From Sperchopsis tessellata (taxonomy: Eukaryota > Arthropoda > Insecta > Coleoptera > Hydrophilidae), in contig JAWQRN010000313.1 of the NCBI GenBank assembly GCA_033557685.1, forward strand, positions 1 to 31,589: 31,589 nucleotides of DNA, read 5' to 3'. Positions 1-9,676 of this stretch are shown here, piece after piece. Position 1 is the stretch's first letter. Every line of letters starts with the position of its first letter. A program made the position numbers and the translations under genes. The notes beneath the pieces were generated by a model, which did not search any database, was not told the origin of the DNA, and saw only the letters and a program-made list of their open reading frames with translations.

Positions 1-129
1 TATATATTAAAACGATTGGATACTGGGATGCGGTGTCTATAAAATTTAGGATTGGTACCAAAAGCCCTCCTCGCCCGAACGTCATATAAATTTTCTTTCC
101 TACCACAGTTTTTGACAAAAAATTAACTA

Positions 130-741
130 GCACTGAAGCAAAGAATTTTATAAATTTCTCATTCTTCATTACATTATACTAATTTAAAGCAACTTAATTC
201 TACAAAAAATAGTTACCCCAAAAACTTTCGATTTCTAGACTTCTATTCTCTATTCGTAACTAGCCCCCCTCACAATGAAAGGGTATCCTCTGTCATTGGT
301 CTCAACCCACCAGTTAATAATGACCCTTCTAGGCCTCTAATTGAAAACCTTCTATACAGATTTCCACACATCTCAAAGCTCCCTGATAAAATTAAATGAT
401 TATTCAGGGTTTCTAAGATCATATTAGCCAACTATAACATTATCACGGTTAATTCTCTGTTTTCCCAACTCAAATATAAAACACCCATTGCTATGAGGAA
501 TAATGTCACTTACTGCATCACGTGTAAAGACTGTCAAACGCTTTACATAGGGCAGACGACCCAATCATTTAAACGAAGGTTAACACAGCATCGGTCTGAT
601 GTCAGTATAAAACCTAAGAACTGTGCTCTTGCATTACATCTGAGTCAAACTCATGCTACTAACTTTGACGAAGCCATAATTCTAGAAACTGAGCCAAATT
701 ACAATAAACGAATATTCGTCGAGGCATATCATATTACATAG
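130..741 (+). pseudogene. Penelope-like element, C-terminal GIY-YIG endonuclease fragment (copy A)
   Basis: This is the tail of a PLE polyprotein (reverse transcriptase followed by a GIY-YIG nicking endonuclease used for integration). The intact frame from 493 reads YCITCKDCQTLYIGQT, the cysteine-rich lead-in and the GIY-YIG-like core with YIG retained, then FKRRLTQH, where the catalytic Arg lies. The domain stops after about 80 residues at 741. The same frame runs back to about 223 through the RT-endonuclease linker (SYPKNF, LPDKIK, ANYN, TVNSLFSQLK), broken by one TGA at 397-399. Between 130 and 222 the similarity is weak and interrupted by stops. The RT body is missing, so this is a 5'-truncated dead copy. 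The C-x2-C-x2-C lead-in differs from the CTCGK form of the copy at 14 kb, so the two belong to different PLE lineages. The family is recognised from memory of motifs, not from a search. Confidence 0.82.
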
Positions 742-1407
742 CACTGTTAATTTTCGTTCTGATACATTGTAATTCTCACATTTTATCATTGGACCCTAGC
801 CAGTCTATTACCCCACTCAACCAGTAACCAATTGAATGTATTTTCACTCAAGATGAAACCTTTTCTTATTTCTTCAAGCAAACTAATATGTTAACTTAGC
901 CCGACCCTGGTACCTCATTTATATTTAAAATTTAATCTCACTCCAACCTTGTTTTGTAGACACTTCACCAACATTATATGAGTTGATACGGTTATGTAGG
1001 TTATGTTTTGTAGCATGTTTTCCTGTCAATATGCATGTTCCATATTGTTGCATTTTTGCTGTCCCTGGATTTACAATATGTATAAACCAGCTGCCAATTT
1101 AGCTACATAATACTACAGTCTGTCAGTTCTTGAAAAAAATTAAACAAAATATATTTTTCTTTATTAACAAAATCAATTCCTTAGTTTTGTGTTGTTTCTG
1201 AAATTCCAACACTTCAGTTATAAATAAAGAATTGTAGTACAGCATGTACAATTTTCATATGCCTTTGTAGATGGAATAAAATAATTCCGAAATATTGCAT
1301 AAGAAAAAAGTAGTTCAGTTTAGCACCTTCAGCCTAAATTTTCTAGATCACAGTATCCAATTACTTTAAAATTATGTATGCACAGTGCTTACCTACAGGT
1401 ACGACTT

Positions 1408-1410
<3 letters not shown>
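742..1410. other. AT-rich stretch after PLE copy A, no gene seen
   Basis: No coding similarity is visible on either strand. By position it may be the 3' untranslated part of PLE copy A, because a piece of PLE terminus in the same orientation follows at 1457. That link is an inference; the sequence itself shows nothing diagnostic. Confidence 0.4.

Positions 1411-1456
<46 letters not shown>
1411..1456. repeat. (AT)23 microsatellite
   Basis: An uninterrupted dinucleotide tract of about 23 AT units that directly abuts a PLE-terminus fragment at 1457. It is likely to be length-variable. Confidence 0.97.
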
Positions 1457-1458
<2 letters not shown>

Positions 1459-1500
1459 ACACGATTTCCACCCGGAAACATCATTCATATAAGTAAACAA
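1457..1500 (+). mobile_element. Solo fragment of a PLE terminus
   Basis: CTACACGATTTCCACCCGG followed by AAACATCATTCATA closely matches the outer part of the PLE terminal module at 5185-5222 (+) and 30545-30590 (-). It has the same orientation as PLE copy A, 715 bp upstream, so it may be the distal end of that element with a microsatellite expanded inside it, or an independent truncated insertion. Confidence 0.6.
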
Positions 1501-2439
1501 CATTTTTTTTACAATTAACTGTGTGTTCATGTCTGTATTAGGTCTTGTTAATATGCCTGCAAATTCCGTAACCTAAGGTGCTTCAAAATACCAACAAAAC
1601 ATATAAAAAGTTCAATGTTATAGTTTTGATTGTTGTCTCTCTCCAAATGTTATTCTTTATTAAAAAAAAAATGATGGATTAAGCTGAGAAAACTTCGGGC
1701 ACAGCATTTTACAAGTTTGATGAGTTTATTGATGTTCCCGGGCTCATGGGCCCTTTTTAATTGGACATCCTTCTGTTTCTATTATATTTATGTTTTGGTT
1801 TTAATTGTTGAACTTTATTGCGTAAATTATCCGTATGTATGACATAACGCATACCTTCGAGCCGACTAGACTATATCTAGCTTTCTATTATTTCTTTAAA
1901 TGCGATATTAAAAATTGGTCTGGACGACTAAACACAGCACTGAAGTTCAGATTCATACGGCATGAGCTGATTACTGTTAATTAATCGTATTCAAATGATG
2001 TGGTAAAAATTCTAGGAATAAGAATTTATAATAGTGATTTATAAGTCGTCCTATCAATATAGTTACTGGTAATATAATTTTGATAAAGATATATACTGAT
2101 CTTTTGTTTTTAATCCTGTTGTTGAGTTAATTTCGGACTGATTCTGTGACCGATGTGACATATCATATACATCTTCGAAACAAACTTTGCAACCTGAATA
2201 CTTACGCAAACAAAACTGTTGTCAACGCATGTGGTATAATCAGCAACTACTCCAAAGGCAATAAATATGTTAACTTACCAAATTATATCAACGGGAATAG
2301 TAATCCAAATTCATCATGACAAAAGTAAACACAAAACAACAAACACTAACAGGTACAGCACTAATCAAATATTTTATAACCCAAAACCAGATAACGCTTG
2401 TCGCTGTGTATAAATAAATATTGGATCGGATTTGCAATC
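1501..2439. other. AT-rich non-coding stretch
   Basis: I see no gene, recognisable mobile element or structured repeat on either strand, apart from short homopolymer runs. Confidence 0.6.
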
Positions 2440-2700
2440 GTCAACAGTCCACGCACACTAGGTATTATAAACACTTGGAGTACCGTCTATAGACGGTGAG
2501 AGATATGAACGGCACAATTACACCTGTCTGACTAACAACACGAGTTGCGAGAACCGCGAGTTGGGCCATCCACAGCCTACCTCGATTGTTCATTCGCTAG
2601 CCTGGGGACTTGGGAGTGAGTCGTGACGTTGCCAACCAAGATCGAGGTACGAATGGACATGGTTTCTTCGGCCGACATTCTATACAGCTGATTGGGAACA
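2440..2700. other. GC-richer island of unknown nature
   Basis: This segment is visibly richer in G+C and CpG than its surroundings. It contains a perfect 16-bp palindrome at 2482-2497 (ACCGTCTATAGACGGT) and donor-like strings on both strands (CGAG/GTACGA on plus near 2645, CGAG/GTAGGC on minus near 2585). The longest open stretch on the plus strand, from about 2503, is some 40 codons and resembles nothing I know. It could be an untranslated first exon, a promoter region or a piece of an unrecognised repeat. Confidence 0.3.
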
Positions 2701-4646
2701 CATGGATCTTACTGCTGATGAAAATACTATATTGTTTTATTCTTCTTCAATCATGTGTGTCGTTTGAAATATAGTATTGATTGTATTAAGTTTTTTCACA
2801 TGCATTCAATTAAAAGTACTTTTCGAAAATATGTATTAATAGTAGTGTATTTATTACCATATCAAATATATGTAACCCAATAACCCATTAGGGTAAAGGA
2901 AATTCAAATTAGTGATATGATTATTTGGCAACGATTCGATATTCGACCTAGTCGGTTTCGACAGCATCTTTTTTACTGAGTATTTGATCGTCTATAATTC
3001 AAAGGCGGAATATTCATCCACCTAATATTATTTCTTCGAATATTTGACGGTCGAATACCCATTAGATCATAAAATGGTTGCTACATATATAGCACTATAA
3101 TATGTCTTTCGCGGACAAAATAGTTTCATACTGTATTTTCTTTTAACTGTAGTTCGTTTCTATTGAATATTTTCACTACCTGTATTAAATGTATTGTTTA
3201 CCTCACGAACATAGGCTTCACACATGAATATAATAGATGCACACTAGCAGTTGCAACGCGGAAAGTAAATAAATTTAATAATAAAAAAGTGTCATAAATA
3301 AACAAATGTGCAACAAAAAAATATTTATAGCCGTAATGCCGCTTTACACAGACGATTTTTTTTACGGCACGTCTATCATAGCTTTATAATACCTTATATT
3401 AGTTACCGGTAGTTAACATAGTTATAAGCACTTTTCGTTTGTTAAATTTGTTATATTAAGCAATTGCCGCCATGATACAAAAAGATTTTTTAAAATTCAC
3501 CAATTAGAATTATAAAATGTGATGATAATAAACATTGCGTACTATCTATATATATTTGCATATACATGGATTATCAGACATAGATGTGACAGTATGTTTT
3601 AGATTTAAAAATTTTAGTGCTTGCGGTAAACATGTACTTAAAAATAATCTAATTTATAAAACCTTAAAAAAGATATGGAGGATTTTTTGACATAATTTTT
3701 GGCTGAATGCCATTTTGTAATTGATATTTGGCGTGGAATCGTTGGTATGCATCATTCTATGAAAATATCAATATATGTCTTTTAGAGCTTGTCAGGTTAG
3801 GGGTGGGGTGTAGATGATTTCGAGTCCAAAATGTTTAAATGTGAGTATTTCGTCTGAAATAGTCAAAAATACCCAGTGTATGTAGTAGCAAGTTAGTCTA
3901 AAATTGATTAAAAAACTTATTTGCAGATGTGACAAAACCAGTACCACCTGTATTAACTGGAAACTATGTCTGTTGAAATCGAATCCTCCCATAATGCAAG
4001 CTCATTTAAGTCAGTAAAGTACATAGGTATGTACACAGTTAATAATGTTGACCGTTACTTCATGAAACTATACTAGCATATCTACAAAAGTTAAGAACAT
4101 GATTTAAATAATAATTTTTTGACAATATTATAAAAAATGAAACAAGTTAAATTTGTAAAATATCTTTAAAACTTTTATTAAATATTTTCTTAACCCTTAC
4201 AATTTATTAGATATAACAAATGATCTAATATAGTTAGACATTTAAAACAAATATTTTGATTACAGAAATAATTCTTTTAATAATATTGAAAAATTTTCGT
4301 TGCTTAGAGCCTTTATTGATAAGCCACCAACGAACACTCCAATGAAATTTTCCATTGGGATATTTCACATGTTATGCGCATTATCAGTTGACATTGGTCA
4401 AGTTGGATACCCTCACAGTATGTGCTAGCAGCATAGCATCTGCTCGCTTATGAACCCTTATTTATATGAAATATTTCACAAGAGACTGCGCAGGTAACCT
4501 AAACAGTGTTACTCAATGATTTATTTTTTCATTTGTTTAGGGCAGGGAAACAGGCAATTCAGAAGTAACGGTTTTCACTGTTAATACGGGAGCGAAGGAA
4601 ATAACTGTACGCGCATCCTGCACCCATGCTACGCCATTTAGTTCGT
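2701..4646. other. AT-rich non-coding stretch
   Basis: No coding similarity was recognised. The 66-codon frame at 3792-3992 on the minus strand has no recognisable motif and a composition expected of chance. Clusters of TTCGA/GGTCGAA near 2940-3060 faintly recall the foldback element at 5.4 kb but do not form a convincing inverted repeat. Confidence 0.55.
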
Positions 4647-4890
4647 ATGGAGTGTTTTAGTGGGCCACAACGTGCGTTCGTTGTTAAAAACTGTAACCAA
4701 AATAACGAATTAGAGGCTACATTGGGAGAATTGATCCTAGCACATCTTCCTATGCAAATAAAACATGGGTTAACAATTTCGAGGAAACTGATTCGGTTCT
4801 AAATTATAAGCCTTCATGTGGAAGAAGAACCGCCCGTACGTCAGAAAATATTGCTGCGCTTACGGTTGCCATCAACAGGAGTTTGCGGAC
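4647..4890 (+). pseudogene. N-terminal fragment of a mariner-type transposase
   Basis: The DNA-binding start of a Tc1/mariner-superfamily transposase, of the type common in insects, is recognisable across two frames. The first begins at ATG 4647 (MECFSGPQRAFVVK). A frameshift near 4730 leads into TWVNNFEETDSV and then RTARTSENIAALTVAINRS, the segment joining the two helix-turn-helix units. Similarity stops near 4890, before the catalytic domain. It belongs to the same broad family as the relic at 30-31 kb, which keeps only the catalytic half, but the two cannot be shown to come from one insertion. No terminal repeat matching the 30-kb end was found upstream. Confidence 0.8.
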
Positions 4891-5022
4891 TGACATAATA
4901 TTGTAATGAATATATTCGACAAAAATGTAAAAATTATGTTACATCATGACTTCAAATCATATATGGCAATCTATGTTGTTTTAGTTTATATACAGGAAAA
5001 GTTGTTAATAAATATTTAAAAG

Positions 5023-5037
5023 TTAATATCCGTCTAT
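5023..5037. repeat. Left TSD of palindromic PLE-end insertion
   Basis: TTAATATCCGTCTAT is repeated exactly at 5250-5264, flanking the 212-bp insert in direct orientation. Confidence 0.88.
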
Positions 5038-5249
5038 ATGAATTTTGTTTCCAGGTGGAAACCGTGTAGAGTCTCTGATAAGTGCTGACGCTTCGTCCAC
5101 TGCTGCAAGGGATATTTTCAAGGCGAGTGATGTTACTTCAACGAATGAATTCATTGCACTGATCCAAACTCAGCCTTATCAGAACCTCTACACGGTGTCC
5201 ACTTGGAGTAAACATTCATACAGACAATAACCGTGGAAGTCTATTACAT
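5038..5249. mobile_element. Short palindromic element made of two inverted PLE termini
   Basis: The insert has two arms. The left arm (5038 to about 5171) is a minus-strand PLE terminus, running from the GTTTCC-GGTGGAAACCGTG block through the CGAAGCGTC block to the ACTGATCCAAACTC block, in the order seen 3' of the endonuclease at 14 kb. The right arm (about 5172-5249) is a plus-strand terminus (CTTATCAGAACCTCTACACG and onward to CCGTGGAAGTCTATTACAT). Together they fold back on each other. An exact 15-bp duplication flanks the insert, so it entered as one unit. The 61-codon frame at 5045-5230 is a by-product and not a gene. The element codes for nothing and must depend on proteins supplied elsewhere; the PLE origin is inferred from the 14-kb copy. 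Confidence 0.82.
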
Positions 5250-5264
5250 TTAATATCCGTCTAT
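5250..5264. repeat. Right TSD of palindromic PLE-end insertion
   Basis: Exact second copy of the 15-bp sequence at 5023-5037. Confidence 0.88.
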
Positions 5265-5370
5265 TTATAATCGCCCGTTTTCCCCACCGACCTTTTTATA
5301 AGCCTTTTCATATATACAGCGGCAACCGAGACAAAGATATTAGTGCTGCTAAAAATAATCAACTATTTTT

Positions 5371-5534
5371 AAATTGGCCGATGATCGACTAATCGAAAGC
5401 ATTAGATAAACTATTTCGAATAGTCAACGGTCGATTAGTTGACGACCCACTAATGGAATCGATTAATTGACCGTCGGCTATTCGAAACCAATTATATACA
5501 TAGTTCTTTCGATTCATCGATTATCGGCTAATTT
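5371..5534. repeat. CGAT-rich foldback (MITE-like) inverted repeat
   Basis: The outer arms 5371-5396 and 5509-5534 are complementary over 26 bp with about four mismatches (AAATTGGCCGATGATCGACT against its complement). The inner arms at about 5411-5440 and 5460-5488 pair imperfectly (CTATTTCGAATAGTCAACGG against GACCGTCGGCTATTCGAAAC). The whole 164 bp can fold into one long interrupted hairpin centred near 5452. It has no coding capacity. This looks like a small non-autonomous foldback transposon, but I could not define a TSD. Confidence 0.65.
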
Positions 5535-6173
5535 AATGATCGACAGACGCCACTACCATATAAAATTTTAAGGTTTTGTTTCAAAAATTGAATATTTAAT
5601 TTGATGTGAAGTAACTACATACATCCTCGCAAATACGAAAACTGCTCGAAAATTGTGCATTGTAAAGGTGTGCATTATTTAACAATACAAAGGAAGTTGT
5701 AGCTTAAGTCCGGTATAATGTAAATTTATTTAAAAAATGTCTATATAAACTGCATATAAAAAATATAACTGCACGTATATCCACATGCAGGCAGGGGATT
5801 CCCCTAAGTGTTATGTCCTCCATAATGTATGTGGATGATACATAATATCCATTTAAATCAGCGCAGATTTATACCCGATAGTGGAACTTCCTCAATTGTA
5901 CACATACATATATGTTCACCATGTCACTTGGAAATAACCTTGTTAATACAATAGTTTCCATTAGATAAGGTGGATTTAATAATAATGATAAATTATTCCA
6001 AAATATCGAAATATTTCTATATTTTTTCCATTTTATGTCCATAAAGTAACTTGTCTTCATCACGTATGTTATTTTTTAAATTACAACCAATGAACGATAT
6101 ACATCACAATACATTATAGAGATTTTATAGGAATAAAAAAATAATTTTATCTCCCGACTGTTAGTAGATTTTA
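5535..6173. other. AT-rich non-coding stretch
   Basis: No gene seen. The 64-codon frame on the minus strand at 5869-6063 shows no family motif. Confidence 0.55.
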
Positions 6174-6216
6174 CTTAGTCAATCACTAACGCGTTCGAAC
6201 ACCCATCAAATTAATT
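6174..6216 (+). repeat. Left TIR of Tc1-like element
   Basis: Imperfect inverted match to 6991-7031, preceded by the TA target dinucleotide. Confidence 0.75.
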
Positions 6217-6471
6217 TAAACCAATATTAGGATTTAATTTATTGTTGCTAAACGAAGTTAATTTAGAAGAGTTTTATTTTATTAATAACTGCAATAATTA
6301 TAAAAACACAGATAAATATAAATTGTAACAATAGGAAAATATAAACAAATTCGGAGGTTCCCCTATTAATACATTGTGACAACGTGTAATTCCCCATTAA
6401 ACCATAAAATATTCTTCTCAGCATTTTAGTGCATTCCGTAATATTCTTACAAAAATAAAAAAAAACAAAAG

Positions 6472-6925
6472 GAATCTTCAGTTGAAGTGCGCGAAATTGT
6501 TATTAACTTGCATAAAAATATAAAATGTTATCGAGAAATTAGTAAAACAGTTAAACTTGTTGATACAACTGTACATTCAATTGTAAAATAAATATAAACT
6601 GACTCACTCAGAAATTCGTATTACAAAATATCCGCGCAAATCGACAAACAAGTGCCCCTTAAATAATATCTACGGTAGTAGAAGAGATGGAAAAGGTCAT
6701 TAATCCTGAAAAAATGGATATAATAGTAGTCTCGAAGAAAATCATTTATTAGTGAACAAAATCGTCAAAAAAGGATTGATTTTGCTAAAACTCACATTAA
6801 TGAAGATTTTGAATTTTGGAAAACGGTGTTATTTTACTGATAATAGAAAATTTAATATTTTTGGTGCGATGGAAATGGTAAAGTGTGGACAGAAAGTTTG
6901 AACGGAGCTGAATATTCAAAATACT
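6472..6925 (+). pseudogene. Tc1-family transposase remnant
   Basis: A helix-turn-helix start is readable from 6472 (SSVEVREIVINLHKN, then CYREISKTVKLVDTTVHSIV) before a TAA near 6588. After a degraded stretch and a frameshift, the start of the catalytic domain appears as EQNRQKRIDFAKTHINEDFE and FWKTVLFTDNRKFNIFG. The D in FTDNRKF is the first residue of the DDE triad. The frame then decays (KCGQKV, stop, TELNIQN), and the segment with the second D and the final E is absent, deleted before the right TIR. It is non-functional. Neighbouring TIRs place it inside a defined element. Confidence 0.83.
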
Positions 6926-6990
6926 GTTTAGTACTTATAAGTTAATAAACTATTTATTGTATTACTATAAATATAAATATTTACTTTGTT

Positions 6991-7031
6991 AGTGAATTTG
7001 GGGAGTGTTCGAACACTTTGGTGACTGGCTG
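6991..7031 (-). repeat. Right TIR of Tc1-like element
   Basis: Imperfect inverted match to 6174-6216, followed by TA at 7032-7033. Confidence 0.75.
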
Positions 7032-7033
7032 TA

Positions 7034-8649
7034 AGTAATTTAACAAGAAAAACGATAATATTTACAAAAATAATATATATCAATTTTAATAATTCAATAT
7101 TTATAGGTATGTATACAACTGACTGTCACGTTCGATGCTAAAAGTCTGGTTAGATAGCATGTTCAATGTACTAAATTAATAGATATGTGGGAGGATTTTA
7201 TTCGGTACAATAATTTAATAGGTGCTCGCTCTTGGTTAGATTAACTGTAGTTAAGCCATTGCACTATCATAATTGCCAAACAAATGTAAGGAAAGGCTCC
7301 AAATATTTAGATTACAAAAATAGTACGAATTCCTGGTAAACTATGGATATTTATTATTACCTAAGGATATGTATGGCTTTTTTTTGTGGCAAAAGAAACA
7401 ATTTATCAACTGCGTAAAATGTTTGCTTGAACAGGCTCCACTTTATAAATGATCTGGTAATTATATTTTGTCTGTCATGATAATATTAAAATATAAATGA
7501 AATTATTCGAGATGGTTTTATAATTTTACGATTTTATTTAATAAATGGACAAATATTTGTGTTTATTCATTTTTTTATAATGGCCTTTTTTCGCTGCTAT
7601 GGCAAACACTTCACACAAAGGAACTACCACACTTGAGAATTTTGTGTTCAACTGAAAATGTAATAAGTCATGTATTATATAGTGATTTTCACACACACAT
7701 ACCACAGAAGAGCTCCAAGAAGAATTTATTGCTATAGATTCAGAAAAACGAAATGTAGGCCTTAGGATGCTAATTAACTGGCTTTGATAGATAGCGCAAA
7801 GAAAAAAGTTTGTGTCCAGTACACCTGGTGATGTATTTAGAGATACATGATGGGTTTAAGAATTAGTAATCGAAAATGGATAACAAATCAAACTAGGTGT
7901 AAAAATGTTCTAATATCTTGACTTAATTTCGTTTCCCTTATTGCTACAGAACTGTAAGAAAATCTTTAAAACTAATGCATTATACATAATGTATTAGATA
8001 ATGCTGAAAGTATTTTTTATTTAGCTACAGAAATACATGAAAAGTTTAAAAGTACCAAGCAACCTTGCCAATAAATACACCGTTATAGATATTTACATTC
8101 TGCACGTGTAAAAATAAATTTCGGTAATTTAAATGCAAACGTGTACTTCCTCACCTTACTCACCAACCAGGTATGTGTGGTGCGTATGTCTCGCAATTTT
8201 TTTATTGTTTTTATCCAGCTACTATCTAGCATTTCACTTTTTCAGTACAAACATTTAACAGTGCGCCGTCTTGTAAATTCTTTGCGTTATGTAACTTCTT
8301 CAGGTTGTATTAAAACGACATTACCATTAGCACGTGAGTTAAATAGGTCCAATTAGATGTTCATCTAGTTTATATTCTTAGCTAATGACATCGAATCGAC
8401 GCAAAACAACATCATCATCGCGTTCCTATTTTGCTCCCAAGGCTGGCCAAATTACTTAGACTTTAGACCATCCATGATGTAAGTTGATGATCAATTTCAA
8501 ACGTGTACACATTAAGAGTTCATACTCATTATAGTTTCAAAGCGTTTAATATAAATGTATTTTATATGTATATTTGGTAACAGCGAATATATAGGTAGAC
8601 AATTAGATGAGGACATCATCTTAAGGAACAAACTATTTAAAAAAGTATG
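7034..8649. other. AT-rich non-coding stretch
   Basis: No element or gene was recognised. A short open stretch near 7708-7785 (LQEEFIAIDSEKRNVGL) is too short to assign, and the 71-codon frame at 8141-8356 has no known motif. Confidence 0.5.
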
Positions 8650-9044
8650 TACTTTAAATTCAATACGTCGACTTCCAAAGCCACAGTACATATCTTCAGG
8701 TTTTACGGGCGATATTTTATGACTAGCATTTCTAAGAGCATGACATACTACACTTAGCACTTTTTAGAATTGGTCGGCACCCTCGCCCAGAACTTTGTGT
8801 CCAAACAAGGGGTATCCACGTCATTCCTAACTTTAATATGAGAAACACGATTGCGTTTACTAGAAAGCTTACTTTTATAAATTTTAAGATTGACGATCGT
8901 TTTCTGGTGGTTTCCATTGATATATTTAATGAAATGCTTACAAGTCAAGTAAAATTTCGATTAGTTTTAGAGGATTCAATTTTAATCTTCGCTGGAATAT
9001 TCACTGATCAACTAAAAGGCCTCCTTTTGAGTAGGTGTGCGTAG
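8650..9044 (+). pseudogene. Penelope-like element reverse transcriptase fragment (N-terminal palm)
   Basis: The frame from 8838 reads RNTIAFTRKLTFINFKIDDR, LVVSIDIFNEMLTSQ and a tail rich in LEDS, TDQL and LLLS. This matches the order of the PLE RT segment around the first catalytic aspartate: variable KN[ST]xxFxxKL, then LVSFDVxSLFTxVP, then the following helix. The SID aspartate corresponds to that catalytic residue. Upstream, in other frames, LRAI and TSISKSMTYY fit the LRPIVS..SPTY part of the same domain, so frameshifts are present. The relic ends near 9044 without reaching the EQTxGxxxxSP motif. It could be the missing 5' part of one of the other copies, but no shared sequence proves it. 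Recognition is by motif only. Confidence 0.6.
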
Positions 9045-9045
9045 T

Positions 9046-9550
9046 ATGTGATGTTCTGGACAAGATACTTAACGATATACATTATTCAATAACATATTGT
9101 GTATGGATTAAATAAAACTCACAATCCGTATTATTTGAAATAAAAATATACTTTGTACAAACAGTTTACAAAATAACACACGTCTAAAATGCTATACAAA
9201 AGTCAAAATATACTATTAGCTACAGATTAATCATTTCAAAACTTCACTTACAAAATCTCTTTCTAAACTCAATTCTACACAGTATTTTTGTAAATTCTCG
9301 TACTCTCAGGTTCATCTGATATTCAGATATTGCTGGATGTAATGTATTTTAAGAACTCTAGCTATACATATAAATATACAATTCTAGCAATATCTGGTAA
9401 AATCTAATTAACGTTAATCAGGAGAATTGTAAAAATGTCTAGATACTAAAAAAGATTATTGAAATAGTTTAGATGTAACTGTTATTATAAATTATAGTAA
9501 TAGTTTTCAATTGGAAACTCACATATTGATCATTGTATACATTTTCACAG
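9046..9550. other. AT-rich non-coding stretch
   Basis: No gene or repeat recognised. Confidence 0.55.
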
Positions 9551-9676
9551 CAACGGAGAACCATAACCTTGCTTCCTTTAATTCTCTTGTACATCGTTTG
9601 TTCTCTATTAACTATCACTCGTACGAATGGTTATTTCATCCGTGATGTTTGCAAGGGTTACGATAGAAAATTTTAA
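9551..9676 (+). other. Candidate short exon with a signal-peptide-like segment
   Basis: After an acceptor-like ACATTTTCACAG (9539-9550), an open frame without an ATG reads QRRTITLLPLILLYIVCSLL, then TITRTNGYFIRDVCKGYDRK, Phe and TAA at 9674. A basic start followed by about 15 hydrophobic residues and a polar run resembles a secretory signal segment with the start of a mature peptide. There is no initiator Met in the frame, so an upstream exon would be needed, and I see none. The stop lies in frame with no convincing donor before it. It may be chance, or a decayed exon. I do not assign a family. Confidence 0.2.

Larger units (their letters stand above)
6174..7031 (+). mobile_element. Internally deleted Tc1-like transposon with both TIRs
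   Basis: Terminal inverted repeats bound this 858-bp unit. The left end at 6174-6216 and the right end at 6991-7031 are complementary with scattered differences, sharing an exact GTTCGAACAC core and a TCA[A/C]T/TCAC outer part. Each end is flanked by TA (6172-6173 and 7032-7033), the target duplication of Tc1/mariner elements. Full-length Tc1 elements usually exceed 1.3 kb, so several hundred bases are missing. A degraded transposase lies inside. Confidence 0.8.

Noticed and set aside
2930..3080. TTCGA/GGTCGAA words suggesting a relative of the 5.4-kb foldback
   Set aside because: The arms do not pair over a convincing length.
5045..5230. 61-codon open frame on the plus strand
   Set aside because: It lies wholly inside the palindromic PLE-end insertion and its sequence is explained by the non-coding terminal module.
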